Source: a virus
Length of the DNA: 42,274 nucleotides
Virus record (IMG/VR): IMGVR_UViG_3300046690_000140
Location: 1 to 42,274 of that record
Reading direction: 5' to 3' (one strand)
Translations under genes and position numbers: made by a program
Notes under the pieces: model-generated
Told to the model about the DNA's origin: nothing
Seen by the model: only the letters and a program-made list of their open reading frames with translations
Database searches by the model: none
Shown: in pieces, positions 1 through 7,493 of the stretch
Numbering within the stretch: the stretch's first letter is position 1
Layout: every line of letters begins with the position of its first letter

Positions 1-81
1 CATAGGCTCGGCGGCCTTGTCGCTGTCGGCGACGACTTCGTAGGCGCGGCCCTCGAAAACGGTCTGGATGGTGGTGATCAT
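1..81 (-). CDS. Partial leftward gene, N-terminus only (unknown)
   Basis: The first 27 codons of a leftward gene, cut by the window edge. The protein starts MITTIQTVFEGRAYEVVADS. The ATG is preceded on the minus strand by an AGGGAAG ribosome site about 10 nt upstream. The same leader (minus strand of about 82-98) stands in front of the 115-aa gene that starts at 41150, but the proteins differ after the first residues. The gene is therefore the leftward arm of a duplicated divergent module with a different payload. I do not recognise the family, and too little is visible to judge function. Confidence 0.6.
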   Translation of the reverse strand, partial: MITTIQTVFEGRAYEVVADSDKAAEPM

Positions 82-98
82 GTGATGGACTTCCCTGT

Positions 99-120
99 TC
101 AAACGGCGGGTGCCGTTTGA
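99..120. repeat. Inverted repeat in the leader of the partial gene
   Basis: TCAAACGGC and GCCGTTTGA form a perfect 9-bp stem with a GGGT tetraloop in the 5' leader of the leftward gene, between its promoter and ribosome site. In the right-hand copy of the module (about 41168-41190) the stem is eroded to about 5 bp, so the structure may be specific to this copy. Confidence 0.5.
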
Positions 121-124
121 AAGT

Positions 125-153
125 ACAATGGGACCAATGGTCCGTAATGTCAA
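125..153 (-). promoter_or_regulatory. Leftward promoter with palindromic operator
   Basis: Read on the minus strand there is TTGACA (153-148), a 17-nt spacer and CATTGT (130-125). The spacer contains the perfect 13-bp palindrome GGACCAATGGTCC (131-143). A palindrome between -35 and -10 is the usual place for a repressor operator. The binding protein is not known; the HTH protein at 40573-40806 is a candidate. Confidence 0.65.
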
Positions 154-186
154 CGACGATTTCTGAAAATAATTGAAAAAGACCCA

Positions 187-215
187 TTGACCTTTGCGGA
201 CCAATGGTCCATATT
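187..215 (+). promoter_or_regulatory. Rightward promoter with palindromic operator
   Basis: TTGACC (187-192), a 17-nt spacer and CATATT (210-215), with the palindrome GGACCAATGGTCC at 198-210 filling the spacer and touching the -10. The right-hand module at 41281-41309 has the same arrangement. The transcript would start about 30 nt before the gene at 251. Confidence 0.65.
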
Positions 216-238
216 GATCAAACCGGAATTAACCGGAC

Positions 239-316
239 GGAGCCATCACGATGACCAACCTCACCGCCACGATCGACGCCTACGCCGAACTCAAGACCCA
301 GATCGGCCAGCTGGAA
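239..316 (+). repeat. 78-nt block identical to 41333-41410
   Basis: The ribosome site (GGAG) and the first 66 nt of the coding sequence at 251 are identical, base for base, to those of the paralogue at 41345. Downstream the two copies diverge. Short fully identical blocks inside otherwise diverged copies suggest recent exchange between the two modules. Confidence 0.85.
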
Positions 317-568
317 CTCAAAAAGAAGCAGCTCGAAAACGCTCTCGCCGAACTGAAGGCCGGTTCCTATGAAACCGACCAGTTCCGCCTCACCATCTCC
401 GACAGCGTCCGCGAGGCGCCCGACGCCGTGCTGAAGGCGGAGATCGCGGAAGCCGTCGAGGCGTACCGCGCTACCCTGACCCGCCAGTACCTCACCGCCC
501 ACACCGTCGAGACCACGGTGCGCTCCCATCGCGTCGGGCTACCGACCGGCAAGAACCTCGCCGCCTGA
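251..568 (+). CDS. Small coiled-coil protein, copy 1 (unknown)
   Basis: This 105-aa protein has an N-terminal half that is almost certainly helical: residues 10-37 run through KTQIGQLELKKKQLENALAE with heptad-like spacing, suggesting a short coiled coil. The C-terminal part holds a conserved QYLTAHTV segment and ends GLPTGKNLAA. A paralogue of 109 aa lies at 41345-41674, with identical first 22 residues and the same C-terminal pattern. The start is fixed by GGAG 8 nt upstream and by conservation between copies. It is the first gene behind an operator-controlled rightward promoter, so it is probably expressed early. I do not recognise a family. A protein-protein or DNA-packaging accessory role is possible but unsupported. 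Confidence 0.85.
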   Translation: MTNLTATIDAYAELKTQIGQLELKKKQLENALAELKAGSYETDQFRLTISDSVREAPDAVLKAEIAEAVEAYRATLTRQYLTAHTVETTVRSHRVGLPTGKNLAA

Positions 569-580
569 TCTTTTACGCGA

Positions 581-605
581 CAGGCGGGCTGCTCTGGCCC
601 GCCTG
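581..605 (+). other. Conserved hairpin before the MKIPQLRY gene, copy 1
   Basis: CAGGCGGGC and GCCCGCCTG form a perfect 9-bp stem with a 7-nt loop (TGCTCTG) in the gap between the genes at 251 and 635. The same stem, with a different loop, precedes the paralogous gene at 42131 (42077-42101). No T-run follows, so it is more likely an RNA-processing, attenuation or stability element than a simple terminator. Confidence 0.6.
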
Positions 606-634
606 ACCCCCTTCAAACCTCAAAGGAACATCCC

Positions 635-847
635 ATGAAGATCCCGCAGCTTCGCTACACCCTCCAGATCGTCAGGACCAACGGCATCAAGCAGGCCATC
701 AAAGGCTCGTTCCGCGACCGCGCCGCGGCCACAGCCCACGGCGATCGCTGTTTCCCCGGCCGCTACGTCGTGGTCGACCGCATGCCCGGCCAGATCGGGG
801 AGGCGCTGAAGGCGCGCTACCCCGGCCTGAACATCACCGTGATCTGA
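635..847 (+). CDS. Conserved small basic protein, copy 1 (unknown)
   Basis: A 70-aa protein beginning MKIPQLRYTLQIV and rich in Arg and Lys. The start follows AAAGGAAC about 8 nt upstream. A paralogue starts at 42131 and is cut by the window end; the visible 48 residues differ at only four positions, and nucleotides 692-778 are identical to 42188-42274. In this copy the gene directly follows the coiled-coil gene, whereas the right-hand copy has two extra small genes between them. A terminator follows. The motif SFRDRAAATAHGDRC is the most conserved part. I know no function. The strong conservation compared with the neighbouring gene suggests selection or gene conversion. Confidence 0.85.
   Translation: MKIPQLRYTLQIVRTNGIKQAIKGSFRDRAAATAHGDRCFPGRYVVVDRMPGQIGEALKARYPGLNITVI
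692..778 (+). repeat. 87-nt block identical to the window's right end
   Basis: 692-778 equals 42188-42274 base for base, and the window stops exactly where this identity ends. It is part of the duplicated gene pair. Because the identical block is internal on the left, it is not a simple direct terminal repeat. It could be why an assembly stopped here. Confidence 0.85.
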
Positions 848-876
848 GCCTGACCCCCACCCCCTGCACGTGAGAC

Positions 877-906
877 AGCCCGCGGCACTCAGCCCGCGGG
901 CTTTTT
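877..906 (+). terminator. Intrinsic terminator after the gene at 635
   Basis: AGCCCGCGG (877-885) pairs with CCGCGGGCT (894-902) around an 8-nt loop, followed by five T's (902-906). It ends the rightward transcript of the left module. The convergent gene's stop codon (906-908) begins in the T-run. Confidence 0.85.
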
Positions 907-1286
907 CATGCCGGGTGGATCTTCGCCGGGAACTCGCCGTAGCGGACCTTGGCCTTCCACGTCGCCATCTCGCGATCGAACCTCGCCCACGCCTCGTCCG
1001 TGATCCTGTCGTAGGTACCGTGGTCGACGACCAGCCGCTGCAGGCTCGGCGGGGCGCTCAGGATCAGCCGCTCCGCCTCCGCGGCATTGGCAGCCGCCTC
1101 CCGCCGGACCACCTCCACGGCGTTCCGTAGCCGCTCCTCGGCGATCGTCAGCCGGTTGATCATCAGGTTGACCACCCGCTCCTCGCGCCGCTCCGGCTGC
1201 GCCCTGTCATAAACCTTGCGCGCCTGCGCCAGATTGGTCTCCGCCCGCTCGACCCCCAGCCGCATCTCCTCGACCCTGTCAACCAC
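906..1286 (-). CDS. Helical protein of unknown function
   Basis: A 126-aa protein from a GTG start (VVDRVEEMRLGV...). I chose the GTG because a full GGAGG lies 5-7 nt upstream; an in-frame ATG 12 codons earlier (1322) has no such site. Residues 1-75 are charged and helical with regular Leu, Ile and Val spacing, suggesting a long coiled coil or helical bundle. It is convergent with the gene at 635 and lies on the far side of the putative origin from the primase-helicase. No enzymatic motif is seen. It is probably expressed with the leftward replication block, but no specific role can be assigned. Confidence 0.7.
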   Translation of the reverse strand: MVDRVEEMRLGVERAETNLAQARKVYDRAQPERREERVVNLMINRLTIAEERLRNAVEVVRREAAANAAEAERLILSAPPSLQRLVVDHGTYDRITDEAWARFDREMATWKAKVRYGEFPAKIHPA

Positions 1287-1369
1287 ACTTCCCTCCTTTT
1301 GCCATGCGCCCAGCGCGGGCATCCTGACCCCTCAGCCGTGCCGACACTCGACCAGCCGTAGTCGACGGC

Positions 1370-1637
1370 ATGACCGACGATGACCGATGCGCGTCCTTTT
1401 CCCTACTTCGCCCCACAATTCACTTTTCACTACTCCCACCCTACCCCCCTTACCTCTCTCTCTCTTTTATTGAGATTATATTGAAATATGAGAAAAAGAA
1501 CGGTCATAACGGTCATCACTACTGCTAACACACTGCCAAACAATGCGTTTTCCACGATGACAGTTTTCTAAATAAACGGTCATCGATCGGTCACACGGTC
1601 ACGACACCGGTCATACTCGGTCATGGGCATCGGTCAT
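1370..1637. other. Putative replication origin: iteron array with AT-rich core
   Basis: Eight direct copies of CGGTCA(T/C) start at 1501, 1510, 1577, 1588, 1596, 1608, 1618 and 1631. Two inverted copies (ATGACCG) lie at 1370-1376 and 1380-1386. Between the two groups lies a pyrimidine tract and then the most AT-rich stretch of the area (about 1460-1500 and 1545-1577). The last repeat contains the stop codon of the primase-helicase gene. Short direct repeats next to an AT-rich stretch and a replication initiator gene are the classic layout of an iteron origin. Between 1287 and 1633 I see no gene. Confidence 0.65.
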
Positions 1638-4282
1638 GGATTTCCGCCCTTTTTTGCATGCGCCATACGCATATCTTCGATGGCCGGTTTCAGGTCCCAA
1701 GCCGCCGGAATTGGCAGGTTGATCGGCTTGCCGGAGGCCGTCGCGCTGGTCGTCTTACCCTTGAACAAGTCGCTGGTGACGGCAATATTCCAGTACTTCA
1801 GGCCAGCCTCATTCAGCCTGATCCCGGCATAGTAGCGGACCGCCATTGTCCGTAGCTCCTTCCGGTTGGCGGCGATCCGGGCATCGCCCAGCGCCGCCAA
1901 GGCCCGGCCGATACTCTCGTTGGATGGGATCCCGCGGTTCTCGCCCTTGTGCTCCGACCACCACGACGAGAAGGCGGCGCAGAAGTCAGCCGTCGACACC
2001 ATCATGTCGGTGTCGAAGTCGACGCAGTCCTCGACAAAGCCAGCCACCAGATTGCTGTCGAGCCTGACCTCGTGGGCGACCTCCAGCACCGCTTCTGGCT
2101 GGTCGAAATAGCCGCGCGCCAAGGCCCGCCGCAGGCCAGCCAGCGCCCACGCCAGCAGCCCCGGCAGTTCACGGTCCAGCACCAAGGTGGAGGGCCGGTG
2201 CAGGCCCATCCGGAGTGCCTCGGCCGCGGCTCCGACAGGGCGGTTCTCGTCGAACTCGACCCGGCACTTCACCACCACGATGCGGGACACGATCGCCTTC
2301 GACGCCTCCTGAAACTGGGGCGGGTTGTTGGTTCCCCACAGCACCGGCGCCGTGAACCGGCCCGACAGCATCGGTCCGTTCTTGACGTTGATCTGGATCG
2401 GCTCGCCGGTGATGATTGCCTTCACCGTCGATGAGAAATGCCACTTGCGCTGGTCGAACGCCTCGTGCAGCACCCACGGCATCCGCCGCATGAACGGCAC
2501 CAGTCCGTGCGCGCCGTCGAGCGTGTCCAGCGAGGCAGTGTTTTGCTCGGCCCCGAACAGCCCGGCCATCACTTCCAATAGCCCCGACTTCCCGGCATTC
2601 GAGCCGCCTTGGAAGATCAGCGCCTTGGATAGCGACCTCGGCTTGGCGTCGATCAGTCCGGCGCCGAGCATTTCCTGCAGCAGCTCGATATACTCGGCCC
2701 GGACATCGTCGGGGCGGTCGGAGAGCACATCCTCAAGCATCTTTAGCCACCACGGGCAGGCGGCGGCAGGCTCGTAGTCGACCTCGACCCGCCACGTGCA
2801 CCACTGCGAGGCGTGTGGCGGCTCCAGCTGGCCGGTTACGGGGTCCACCAGCCCGGAGCGCGTCGGCACCTTGCCGTGCCGGTCGAACGGCGCCTCGTCG
2901 ATCTGTAGATCCGGGTGGCGAATGATCCAGCCGCGAGTCTCGCTGACGAGACTGTTGCGGCTCTTGGCCTCGGTACCCCGGATGCACTGCTCGATCTGCG
3001 GGTCGAGCCACGCGCGGAGGGTGCGATCGTCCTGCAGGCGCCACAGCCCATCGAAGTAGCGCCACGCCCCTTGCGTCTGCGTGAACACGATACCTTGACC
3101 CGAGTTCTTCCAGCCCTCCAGCAGGATGGCGCCGATGTCGAGGTGGTTGACCTTGCCGCGCCTTGGTTTTGGCGGGGTCTGGCGTCTGGCGCGGGCGGCG
3201 GCGAGATCGGCGACGTTGTCGGTGTCCAGATGGGCTATTTCGGGTTCATCTTCCTTGACGGCATCCCTTGGCGGGGTGGGTGGGAACTTCCTGATCGCCC
3301 CGGCGCAGGCAGTGCGGATCCGCTTCTCCTCGGCCCGCCAGTTCCATTTGGCGGCGTCCGACCCGATCGCCTGCCTTGTCGCCTCCATCAGGATCGAAAC
3401 CACGTCCTCGACGGCCTCCCCGCGCGCCAGCAGGCTCGCCGATACCCGCACCTGCGTGTCGTGGATGTTGCCCTGCCCCATCGCTGCCAGCGCCTCCTCG
3501 ACGTCCAGACGCGGCTGGCGGCCCATCGCAGCAGCGGCCGCGAGGAAGGGATTTTCGTGAACGACGTTGCGTGGCTGCTTGGTTTTGGCCTGCTGCACAA
3601 CGCTGGGCGGCTTGCGGGTCAGTACTGGCCGCTGATAGGACACCCACTCGGCCAGCCCCTCCAGCTCGTAGCGCAGCGCGCCGTCACACCGCTCGATCGT
3701 GACTTCCCGCATGTCGCCATACTTGGAATTGACAGTCCCCGGCAGCCGCATCAGCCGGGCGATCTCGCAGGTGGCCGTATCTCCGGCGACGATCTCGGCC
3801 AGCTGCCGAAGCAGGAGATCGACCGCGTCGCGGTGCGCCTGCGCGTCGAGCGGCTCCCGCAACAGCCAGTACAAATGCAGTCCGCCGCCGGAGCGCACCA
3901 CGATCGAGGGCTGCGCCTCCAGCTTCGCAATCGCAGCCCAGATCCCGGCCTCGGTCTCGGTGATGCCCTTGAAGTCCAGATCCTGATGGATACAGACCAG
4001 CTCCCGGCAATTGTCTTTTGACCTTGTGCTGGCGCCCTCCGCGATCGTGGCGACGCAGACAAACATGCCACGGCGGGCGCGGTCGTGCTTGGCGACGAAC
4101 CGCTCGATCGCACCGATGTCGCGGCTCATCAAATGTCGCTTGTTCGGCCCCTCGTCGGGATCGTCGCCGTCATTGGCCAGCGTCTGCAGGAAGATCTGCT
4201 GCCCGGTTTCGCCGAACAGTGCCTTGAGGAACTCTATCGCGGGATGGGACTTTTCAACTCCGCCATTATCGGTTACAGCCAT
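1634..4282 (-). CDS. Fused AEP-type primase and SF3 helicase
   Basis: This 882-aa replication protein probably primes and unwinds phage DNA. The N-terminal third looks like a RepB/archaeo-eukaryotic primase domain: DLD at 101-103 fits the metal-binding acidic pair and SGGGLHLYW at 131-139 fits the His-containing nucleotide-binding motif. The C-terminal half is a D5/SF3-type helicase: Walker A GGSNAGKS at about 559-566, WVLHEAF near 600 as the likely Walker B region, and LWGTNNPPQF near 650 as the sensor Asn motif. The start at 4282 has GGAG 6 nt upstream; an upstream in-frame ATG at 4339 lies in a terminator loop and was rejected. The gene ends inside the iteron array, so the initiator and its probable origin are adjacent. 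No polymerase gene is seen, so the host enzyme is presumably recruited. Confidence 0.92.
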   Translation of the reverse strand: MAVTDNGGVEKSHPAIEFLKALFGETGQQIFLQTLANDGDDPDEGPNKRHLMSRDIGAIERFVAKHDRARRGMFVCVATIAEGASTRSKDNCRELVCIHQDLDFKGITETEAGIWAAIAKLEAQPSIVVRSGGGLHLYWLLREPLDAQAHRDAVDLLLRQLAEIVAGDTATCEIARLMRLPGTVNSKYGDMREVTIERCDGALRYELEGLAEWVSYQRPVLTRKPPSVVQQAKTKQPRNVVHENPFLAAAAAMGRQPRLDVEEALAAMGQGNIHDTQVRVSASLLARGEAVEDVVSILMEATRQAIGSDAAKWNWRAEEKRIRTACAGAIRKFPPTPPRDAVKEDEPEIAHLDTDNVADLAAARARRQTPPKPRRGKVNHLDIGAILLEGWKNSGQGIVFTQTQGAWRYFDGLWRLQDDRTLRAWLDPQIEQCIRGTEAKSRNSLVSETRGWIIRHPDLQIDEAPFDRHGKVPTRSGLVDPVTGQLEPPHASQWCTWRVEVDYEPAAACPWWLKMLEDVLSDRPDDVRAEYIELLQEMLGAGLIDAKPRSLSKALIFQGGSNAGKSGLLEVMAGLFGAEQNTASLDTLDGAHGLVPFMRRMPWVLHEAFDQRKWHFSSTVKAIITGEPIQINVKNGPMLSGRFTAPVLWGTNNPPQFQEASKAIVSRIVVVKCRVEFDENRPVGAAAEALRMGLHRPSTLVLDRELPGLLAWALAGLRRALARGYFDQPEAVLEVAHEVRLDSNLVAGFVEDCVDFDTDMMVSTADFCAAFSSWWSEHKGENRGIPSNESIGRALAALGDARIAANRKELRTMAVRYYAGIRLNEAGLKYWNIAVTSDLFKGKTTSATASGKPINLPIPAAWDLKPAIEDMRMAHAKKGGNP

Positions 4283-4316
4283 GGTGGCTCCTGTGTGTCT
4301 AATGAGGGATTGCAGG

Positions 4317-4358
4317 GAAAAGGGCCGGGAGAGTTGCAATCTCCCGGCCCTTTGTTTT
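4317..4358. terminator. Bidirectional terminator upstream of the primase-helicase
   Basis: AGGGCCGGGAGA (4321-4332) and TCTCCCGGCCCT (4340-4351) form a perfect 12-bp stem with a 7-nt loop. AAAA on the left and TTTGTTTT on the right give a T-run on both strands. On the minus strand it separates the gene ending at 4388 from the primase-helicase, so read-through here would limit primase expression. Confidence 0.75.
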
Positions 4359-4387
4359 ATGTCCGCTAGTCGACACTCGTCCAGATA

Positions 4388-5110
4388 CTAGATGCGGCCC
4401 CGAGGCTTGGCCTGTGCCACCTTCTGTGGTGTGGCTTTTGCCGGTTCCGGCTCCGGCTCGAAGGTTTCCTCAAGGCTTGCGCCTTCACCGAGGTCTGCCG
4501 CGAATGCGCTCTTGCTGCTCCATCCGACAATCTTGAACTCCGGCGTCTTGATCCGGCCGTAGCTGCGGTTCGGATGCTCATAGGAGCGCACGCCGATTGC
4601 GACCACCGGGTACTCGTCGGGGTGCTGCGCCATCACGCCGCCATAGGCCTTGCAGAGATCTCCGACCGCGTCGCGGCCGCCCTTGGATCCGGTCGTGAAC
4701 GTGTACAGCTCACCATCCGAGACACCCTTGACCAGCATGTAGTTGGACAACTGCCACGGGTCTCTGGCCTGTCCGTTGTCGTCGACTTCCCACTGCGTAT
4801 TGTCGGTGTCGCCCAGCTCGTTGCGGCGGGGCGGCGCGTAGCCAGCCGAGACTTTCCCCATGATGTGGTCGGTCGGCTTGTTTTCCTCCCAGCGGATCCA
4901 GCCGATCAGGAGTTCGTCCATATTTACAATGTACTGAGTGCCGACCGGAACATCGGTATTGTCCTGCCCGTACATCCAGTCCCCCTTCGAAAATTTCAGG
5001 ATGTCGCCCACGATATTGCGATGCGTTGCAGCTTCTCCGTATGCTGTAAATGGATTTTCAGATTGCTTTGCGACTGAAGTATTATCGTTCTTCGTTGTGA
5101 TGTTGCTCAT
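4388..5110 (-). CDS. Conserved phage protein with acidic tail, possible ssDNA-binding
   Basis: A 240-aa protein starting [10 protein letters not shown], with AAGGA about 8 nt upstream. The body contains [20 protein letters not shown] and a well-structured central part ending FKIVGW. The last 40 residues are acidic, then basic (EEFTEPEP-like run, then KPRGRI). I recall similar proteins beside recombination exonucleases in rhizobial and sphingomonad phages, annotated without a function. An acidic C-terminal tail beside an exonuclease recalls single-strand binding proteins, but I cannot see a diagnostic OB-fold motif, so this is inference only. The 5' end overlaps the inserted HNH gene by 29 nt, and its ribosome site lies within that gene's 3' end. 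Confidence 0.85.
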   Translation of the reverse strand: MSNITTKNDNTSVAKQSENPFTAYGEAATHRNIVGDILKFSKGDWMYGQDNTDVPVGTQYIVNMDELLIGWIRWEENKPTDHIMGKVSAGYAPPRRNELGDTDNTQWEVDDNGQARDPWQLSNYMLVKGVSDGELYTFTTGSKGGRDAVGDLCKAYGGVMAQHPDEYPVVAIGVRSYEHPNRSYGRIKTPEFKIVGWSSKSAFAADLGEGASLEETFEPEPEPAKATPQKVAQAKPRGRI

Positions 5111-5642
5111 TTGCGTTTTCCTTTTGCGTTTCCGGCAAAGGCCGGGCTTTCTTCCGAGTGAACCCCGGAAGTGGTCCAGAGCGACGCACATTGCGCGCCT
5201 GCTCAAGGCGTGTGGCCCAGCGACAATTGTCCGGGCTGTAATTTCCATTGTTATTGATGCGATCGATGCTGTGCTTGTCAGATGGCCTGCGACCCATGTC
5301 AGAGATGAAGTTTTCAAATGAGGTTTGCCAACGCTCACTTACAGTGATGCCGCGGCCTCCGTAATCCTTGAAGAAGCGGTCATTTGGATCGCGGCAGCGT
5401 TGTTTCATTGCCTGCCAAACAGCGTACTCTGGAATGTAGCACAGACCATGCGTTTTGAGCTGGTTGCGAACAATGCAGCCGCATGAGCGAACACTGCCAA
5501 ATCGCAAGTTGCCGCCCTGAACCACCTTCTCACCGCCGCAGTCGCAGACGCAGCGCCAGCGCCAGTTTTTACTTTTAGTCCGATCTGCCCGAGCAACGAC
5601 CACGAGCTTGCCAAACCTCTCACCAATCAGATCAAGCGTCAT
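5082..5642 (-). CDS. HNH homing-type endonuclease
   Basis: A 186-aa free-standing HNH endonuclease of the phage family that begins GERFGKL. Residues 30-56 hold a four-Cys zinc site (CVCDCGG ... SCGC). The C-terminal catalytic part has [20 protein letters not shown], the HNH beta-beta-alpha core. Its start overlaps the exonuclease stop by ATGA, and its 3' end runs 29 nt into the next gene, so it is tucked into an otherwise continuous pair. By eye its base use is more AT-rich than its neighbours. This is the expected signature of a mobile, selfish gene that cuts alleles lacking it. Other phage HNH roles, such as packaging, are unlikely so far from the terminase. Confidence 0.88.
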   Translation of the reverse strand: MTLDLIGERFGKLVVVARADRTKSKNWRWRCVCDCGGEKVVQGGNLRFGSVRSCGCIVRNQLKTHGLCYIPEYAVWQAMKQRCRDPNDRFFKDYGGRGITVSERWQTSFENFISDMGRRPSDKHSIDRINNNGNYSPDNCRWATRLEQARNVRRSGPLPGFTRKKARPLPETQKENANEQHHNEER

Positions 5643-6703
5643 TTCTCATCCTCAATCTGGATCAGCAGTCGATCAGAACGCTCACCAACCGTTGAGTACT
5701 TCTCCACATCAATCCCCGCGTCAGTCGCTGCCTCGCGTAATGCTTTGTTGTCGAAGCTCTGCCTCCCCTTTACTTCACTCCAGCTTAATACGCCCGGAAT
5801 TTTCTTCACACCCTTTTCGCGCAGTCGCGACTTGATGTCGGTTTCCAGCTGCCGGATCAATGTCTCGTCCTTGACGAGGGTCTCCTTGGCGGCCTTGAGC
5901 ACGCGGGCGGAATTAAGCATCTCGCTGACAAATTGCGGATCGATCGGCGGCCCGACGTCTTGGAACGGCAGGTTGCGTCGCTCGATGCCGCAGGGTTTTG
6001 TGAACGGGCAGTAGTTGCATTCGCGCCCACCAGCGATCCAGCCTTCCGGCGGCAGGTCTTTCAAATCGGTGGCGGTCATTACCAGCGTGGCGCGGTCCTT
6101 GGCCACCTGATAGACAGCGTCATCGAACGGCACCACGAACTCGCGAACCTCGTTCCAGAACGACGCGTCGATGTAGGACAGCACGCTGTGGGTTGGACGC
6201 AGCGGCGTCAATTCGCGGATCAGCCCCATCTGCACCTGCGTCTGGAATAGATTGGCGGGCTTGGCCTCGGCGAGATTGGTGCGCGGGTCTGCGCTCTTGC
6301 ACTCCAGCGTTACGCAATCGGTATGGTCGAGGCCGATCTCGTGCAGCTCGTCCGGGGACGGGTTAATAACGACGCCATCCGGCGTGGCGGACAGGAAGTC
6401 AGAAACGAAGGTGCGCTGATCCTTGCCGCTGTACAGCAGCCGCTTGCCGAACTTGGCCTTCATCGCCGGTTCCCAGAACGCCTCCTCGATCACGGTGCCG
6501 CGCATCCGCGCGCCCCACGTGTCGACATATTCCGGATCCCTCGGCACCTTCAATTTCGCGTCGTCCTCGTTCTTGTACCAGAACATCTTGCGGCAGCACT
6601 GGCCGACCTCGGAGGCGCCGAGTGTATTGAGGCGATCGTGGCTCCATGTTTTGCTGGCTGAGTTGGCGTAAGCGTCGAGCGCCTTGCTGATGATGGTGGT
6701 CAT
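5639..6703 (-). CDS. Cas4/RecB-like exonuclease with Fe-S cysteines
   Basis: This 354-aa PD-(D/E)XK nuclease probably trims DNA ends for phage recombination. The catalytic motifs are visible in order: Glu73-Glu74, TPDG with Asp109, LECKS with Glu134 and Lys136, and QTQVQ at 154-158 (the QxxxQ motif of RecB-family nucleases). Cys36/Cys37 near the N-terminus and the C-terminal group [10 protein letters not shown] (Cys229, Cys232, Cys238) match the four-cysteine Fe-S clasp of Cas4/AddB-type enzymes. There is no Cas context, so this is a phage recombination enzyme. The C-terminal 90 residues add a helical extension. The start overlaps the stop of the gene before it by ATGA. An annealing partner is not obvious; the protein at 4388-5110 is the likeliest. 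Confidence 0.9.
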   Translation of the reverse strand: MTTIISKALDAYANSASKTWSHDRLNTLGASEVGQCCRKMFWYKNEDDAKLKVPRDPEYVDTWGARMRGTVIEEAFWEPAMKAKFGKRLLYSGKDQRTFVSDFLSATPDGVVINPSPDELHEIGLDHTDCVTLECKSADPRTNLAEAKPANLFQTQVQMGLIRELTPLRPTHSVLSYIDASFWNEVREFVVPFDDAVYQVAKDRATLVMTATDLKDLPPEGWIAGGRECNYCPFTKPCGIERRNLPFQDVGPPIDPQFVSEMLNSARVLKAAKETLVKDETLIRQLETDIKSRLREKGVKKIPGVLSWSEVKGRQSFDNKALREAATDAGIDVEKYSTVGERSDRLLIQIEDEK

Positions 6704-7008
6704 GCTACCTTTACCCAGACGATCTGATTGCGCTTGGAGTTACCGGGCCGCTTCACGACGATGCCGTCGATCGTGGTCTTGGCCTTGATGATGCCCTTGC
6801 CACGCAACGGCTTGAAGCGAGGCGAAATGCTCGCTAAGGGAATGCCGCTGCGGACATGCAGCTCCCACCACGTCGCACCATCATTGCCACACATTGCGAT
6901 TTCCCCAGCTACGATAGCCTCCAAATGCGTGGCGCTGAATGATTGCGCTGCAGCCTTGCTGGTGTCCGGGTCAGACCAGCGATACCCACCTTCATCGTTG
7001 TCTTTCAT
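6700..7008 (-). CDS. Winged-helix-like DNA-binding protein
   Basis: A 102-aa protein starting MKDNDEGGYRWSDPDTSKAA. The opening WSDPDTSKAAAQS is typical of a phage family with a winged-helix fold. The rest fits helix-turn-helix followed by a wing: GATWWELHVRSGIPLASISP as the recognition region, FKPLRGKGIIKAK, and a basic strand ending QIVWVKVA. I expect DNA binding, either as a local regulator or as an accessory to the nuclease downstream. The start was set at the internal ATG at 7008, which overlaps the previous stop by ATGA. The family has no firm function that I know of. Confidence 0.75.
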   Translation of the reverse strand: MKDNDEGGYRWSDPDTSKAAAQSFSATHLEAIVAGEIAMCGNDGATWWELHVRSGIPLASISPRFKPLRGKGIIKAKTTIDGIVVKRPGNSKRNQIVWVKVA

Positions 7009-7493
7009 GTCAGCACCTTTAAGTATTCGCGGATGATCTCGAACGCCGTCAGCTCCTCGCCGGGCAGTGAGTCCTCGAACGGCGCGTAGCCGTTCTCCAG
7101 CCGCACCAGCAGCAGGTGCGAGGCGATGATGCCGAGCGCGTCCTGCCGGGTTTTCAGATCGGCATCCTTCAGCCACGACTGGTTCAGGATGTGGGTCAGC
7201 AACAGCTCCGGCTTCTCGAACAGCGTATCCCGAAGTGCCTTCTGCAGCTCACGCCAGTTGGCGCCGTTTGGACCCGTCAGCTTCTCGGCAAACGCGGCCT
7301 TGCTGGCGGCGCGATAGTTGCGAAGCAATCGCTCGCGATCGGCAAGCCTTTGCATCTGCGGCGTCAGCTTCATCGGGGCGTCGGCCTCCGACTTGGCGAT
7401 CTTTACCTCGCGGCGTTTGTGCCGGGCCTTGGTGGCGGCAACCATTTGCCGCTCGGCGAGGCGGGTGAAGGGGTTGTCTGACGCGTCGCTCAC
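7005..7493 (-). CDS. Unknown helical protein
   Basis: A 162-aa protein read from a GTG start whose first bases overlap the previous stop (GTGA). The N-terminus is very basic (residues 16-45 with KARHKRREVKIAK), followed by helical, Leu-rich segments such as PELLLTHILNQSWL and ALGIIASHLLLVRLENG. The basic start suggests nucleic-acid contact. The family is not recognised. It sits between the winged-helix gene and the VRR-NUC pair in the DNA-metabolism block, which is the only functional hint. Confidence 0.75.
   Translation of the reverse strand: MSDASDNPFTRLAERQMVAATKARHKRREVKIAKSEADAPMKLTPQMQRLADRERLLRNYRAASKAAFAEKLTGPNGANWRELQKALRDTLFEKPELLLTHILNQSWLKDADLKTRQDALGIIASHLLLVRLENGYAPFEDSLPGEELTAFEIIREYLKVLT

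Noticed and set aside
1501-1637. CRISPR-like array from the CGGTCAT repeats
   Set aside because: Units are only 7 nt with irregular short gaps and no spacer structure; they fit iterons instead.
2915-4021. 368-codon open frame on the plus strand, antisense to the primase-helicase
   Set aside because: The opposite frame encodes clear primase and helicase motifs; this one is low-complexity Arg/Leu/Gly and has no ribosome site.
4283-4339. Longer N-terminus of the primase-helicase from an ATG at 4339
   Set aside because: That ATG lies in the loop of the terminator hairpin and lacks a ribosome site; the ATG at 4282 has GGAG.
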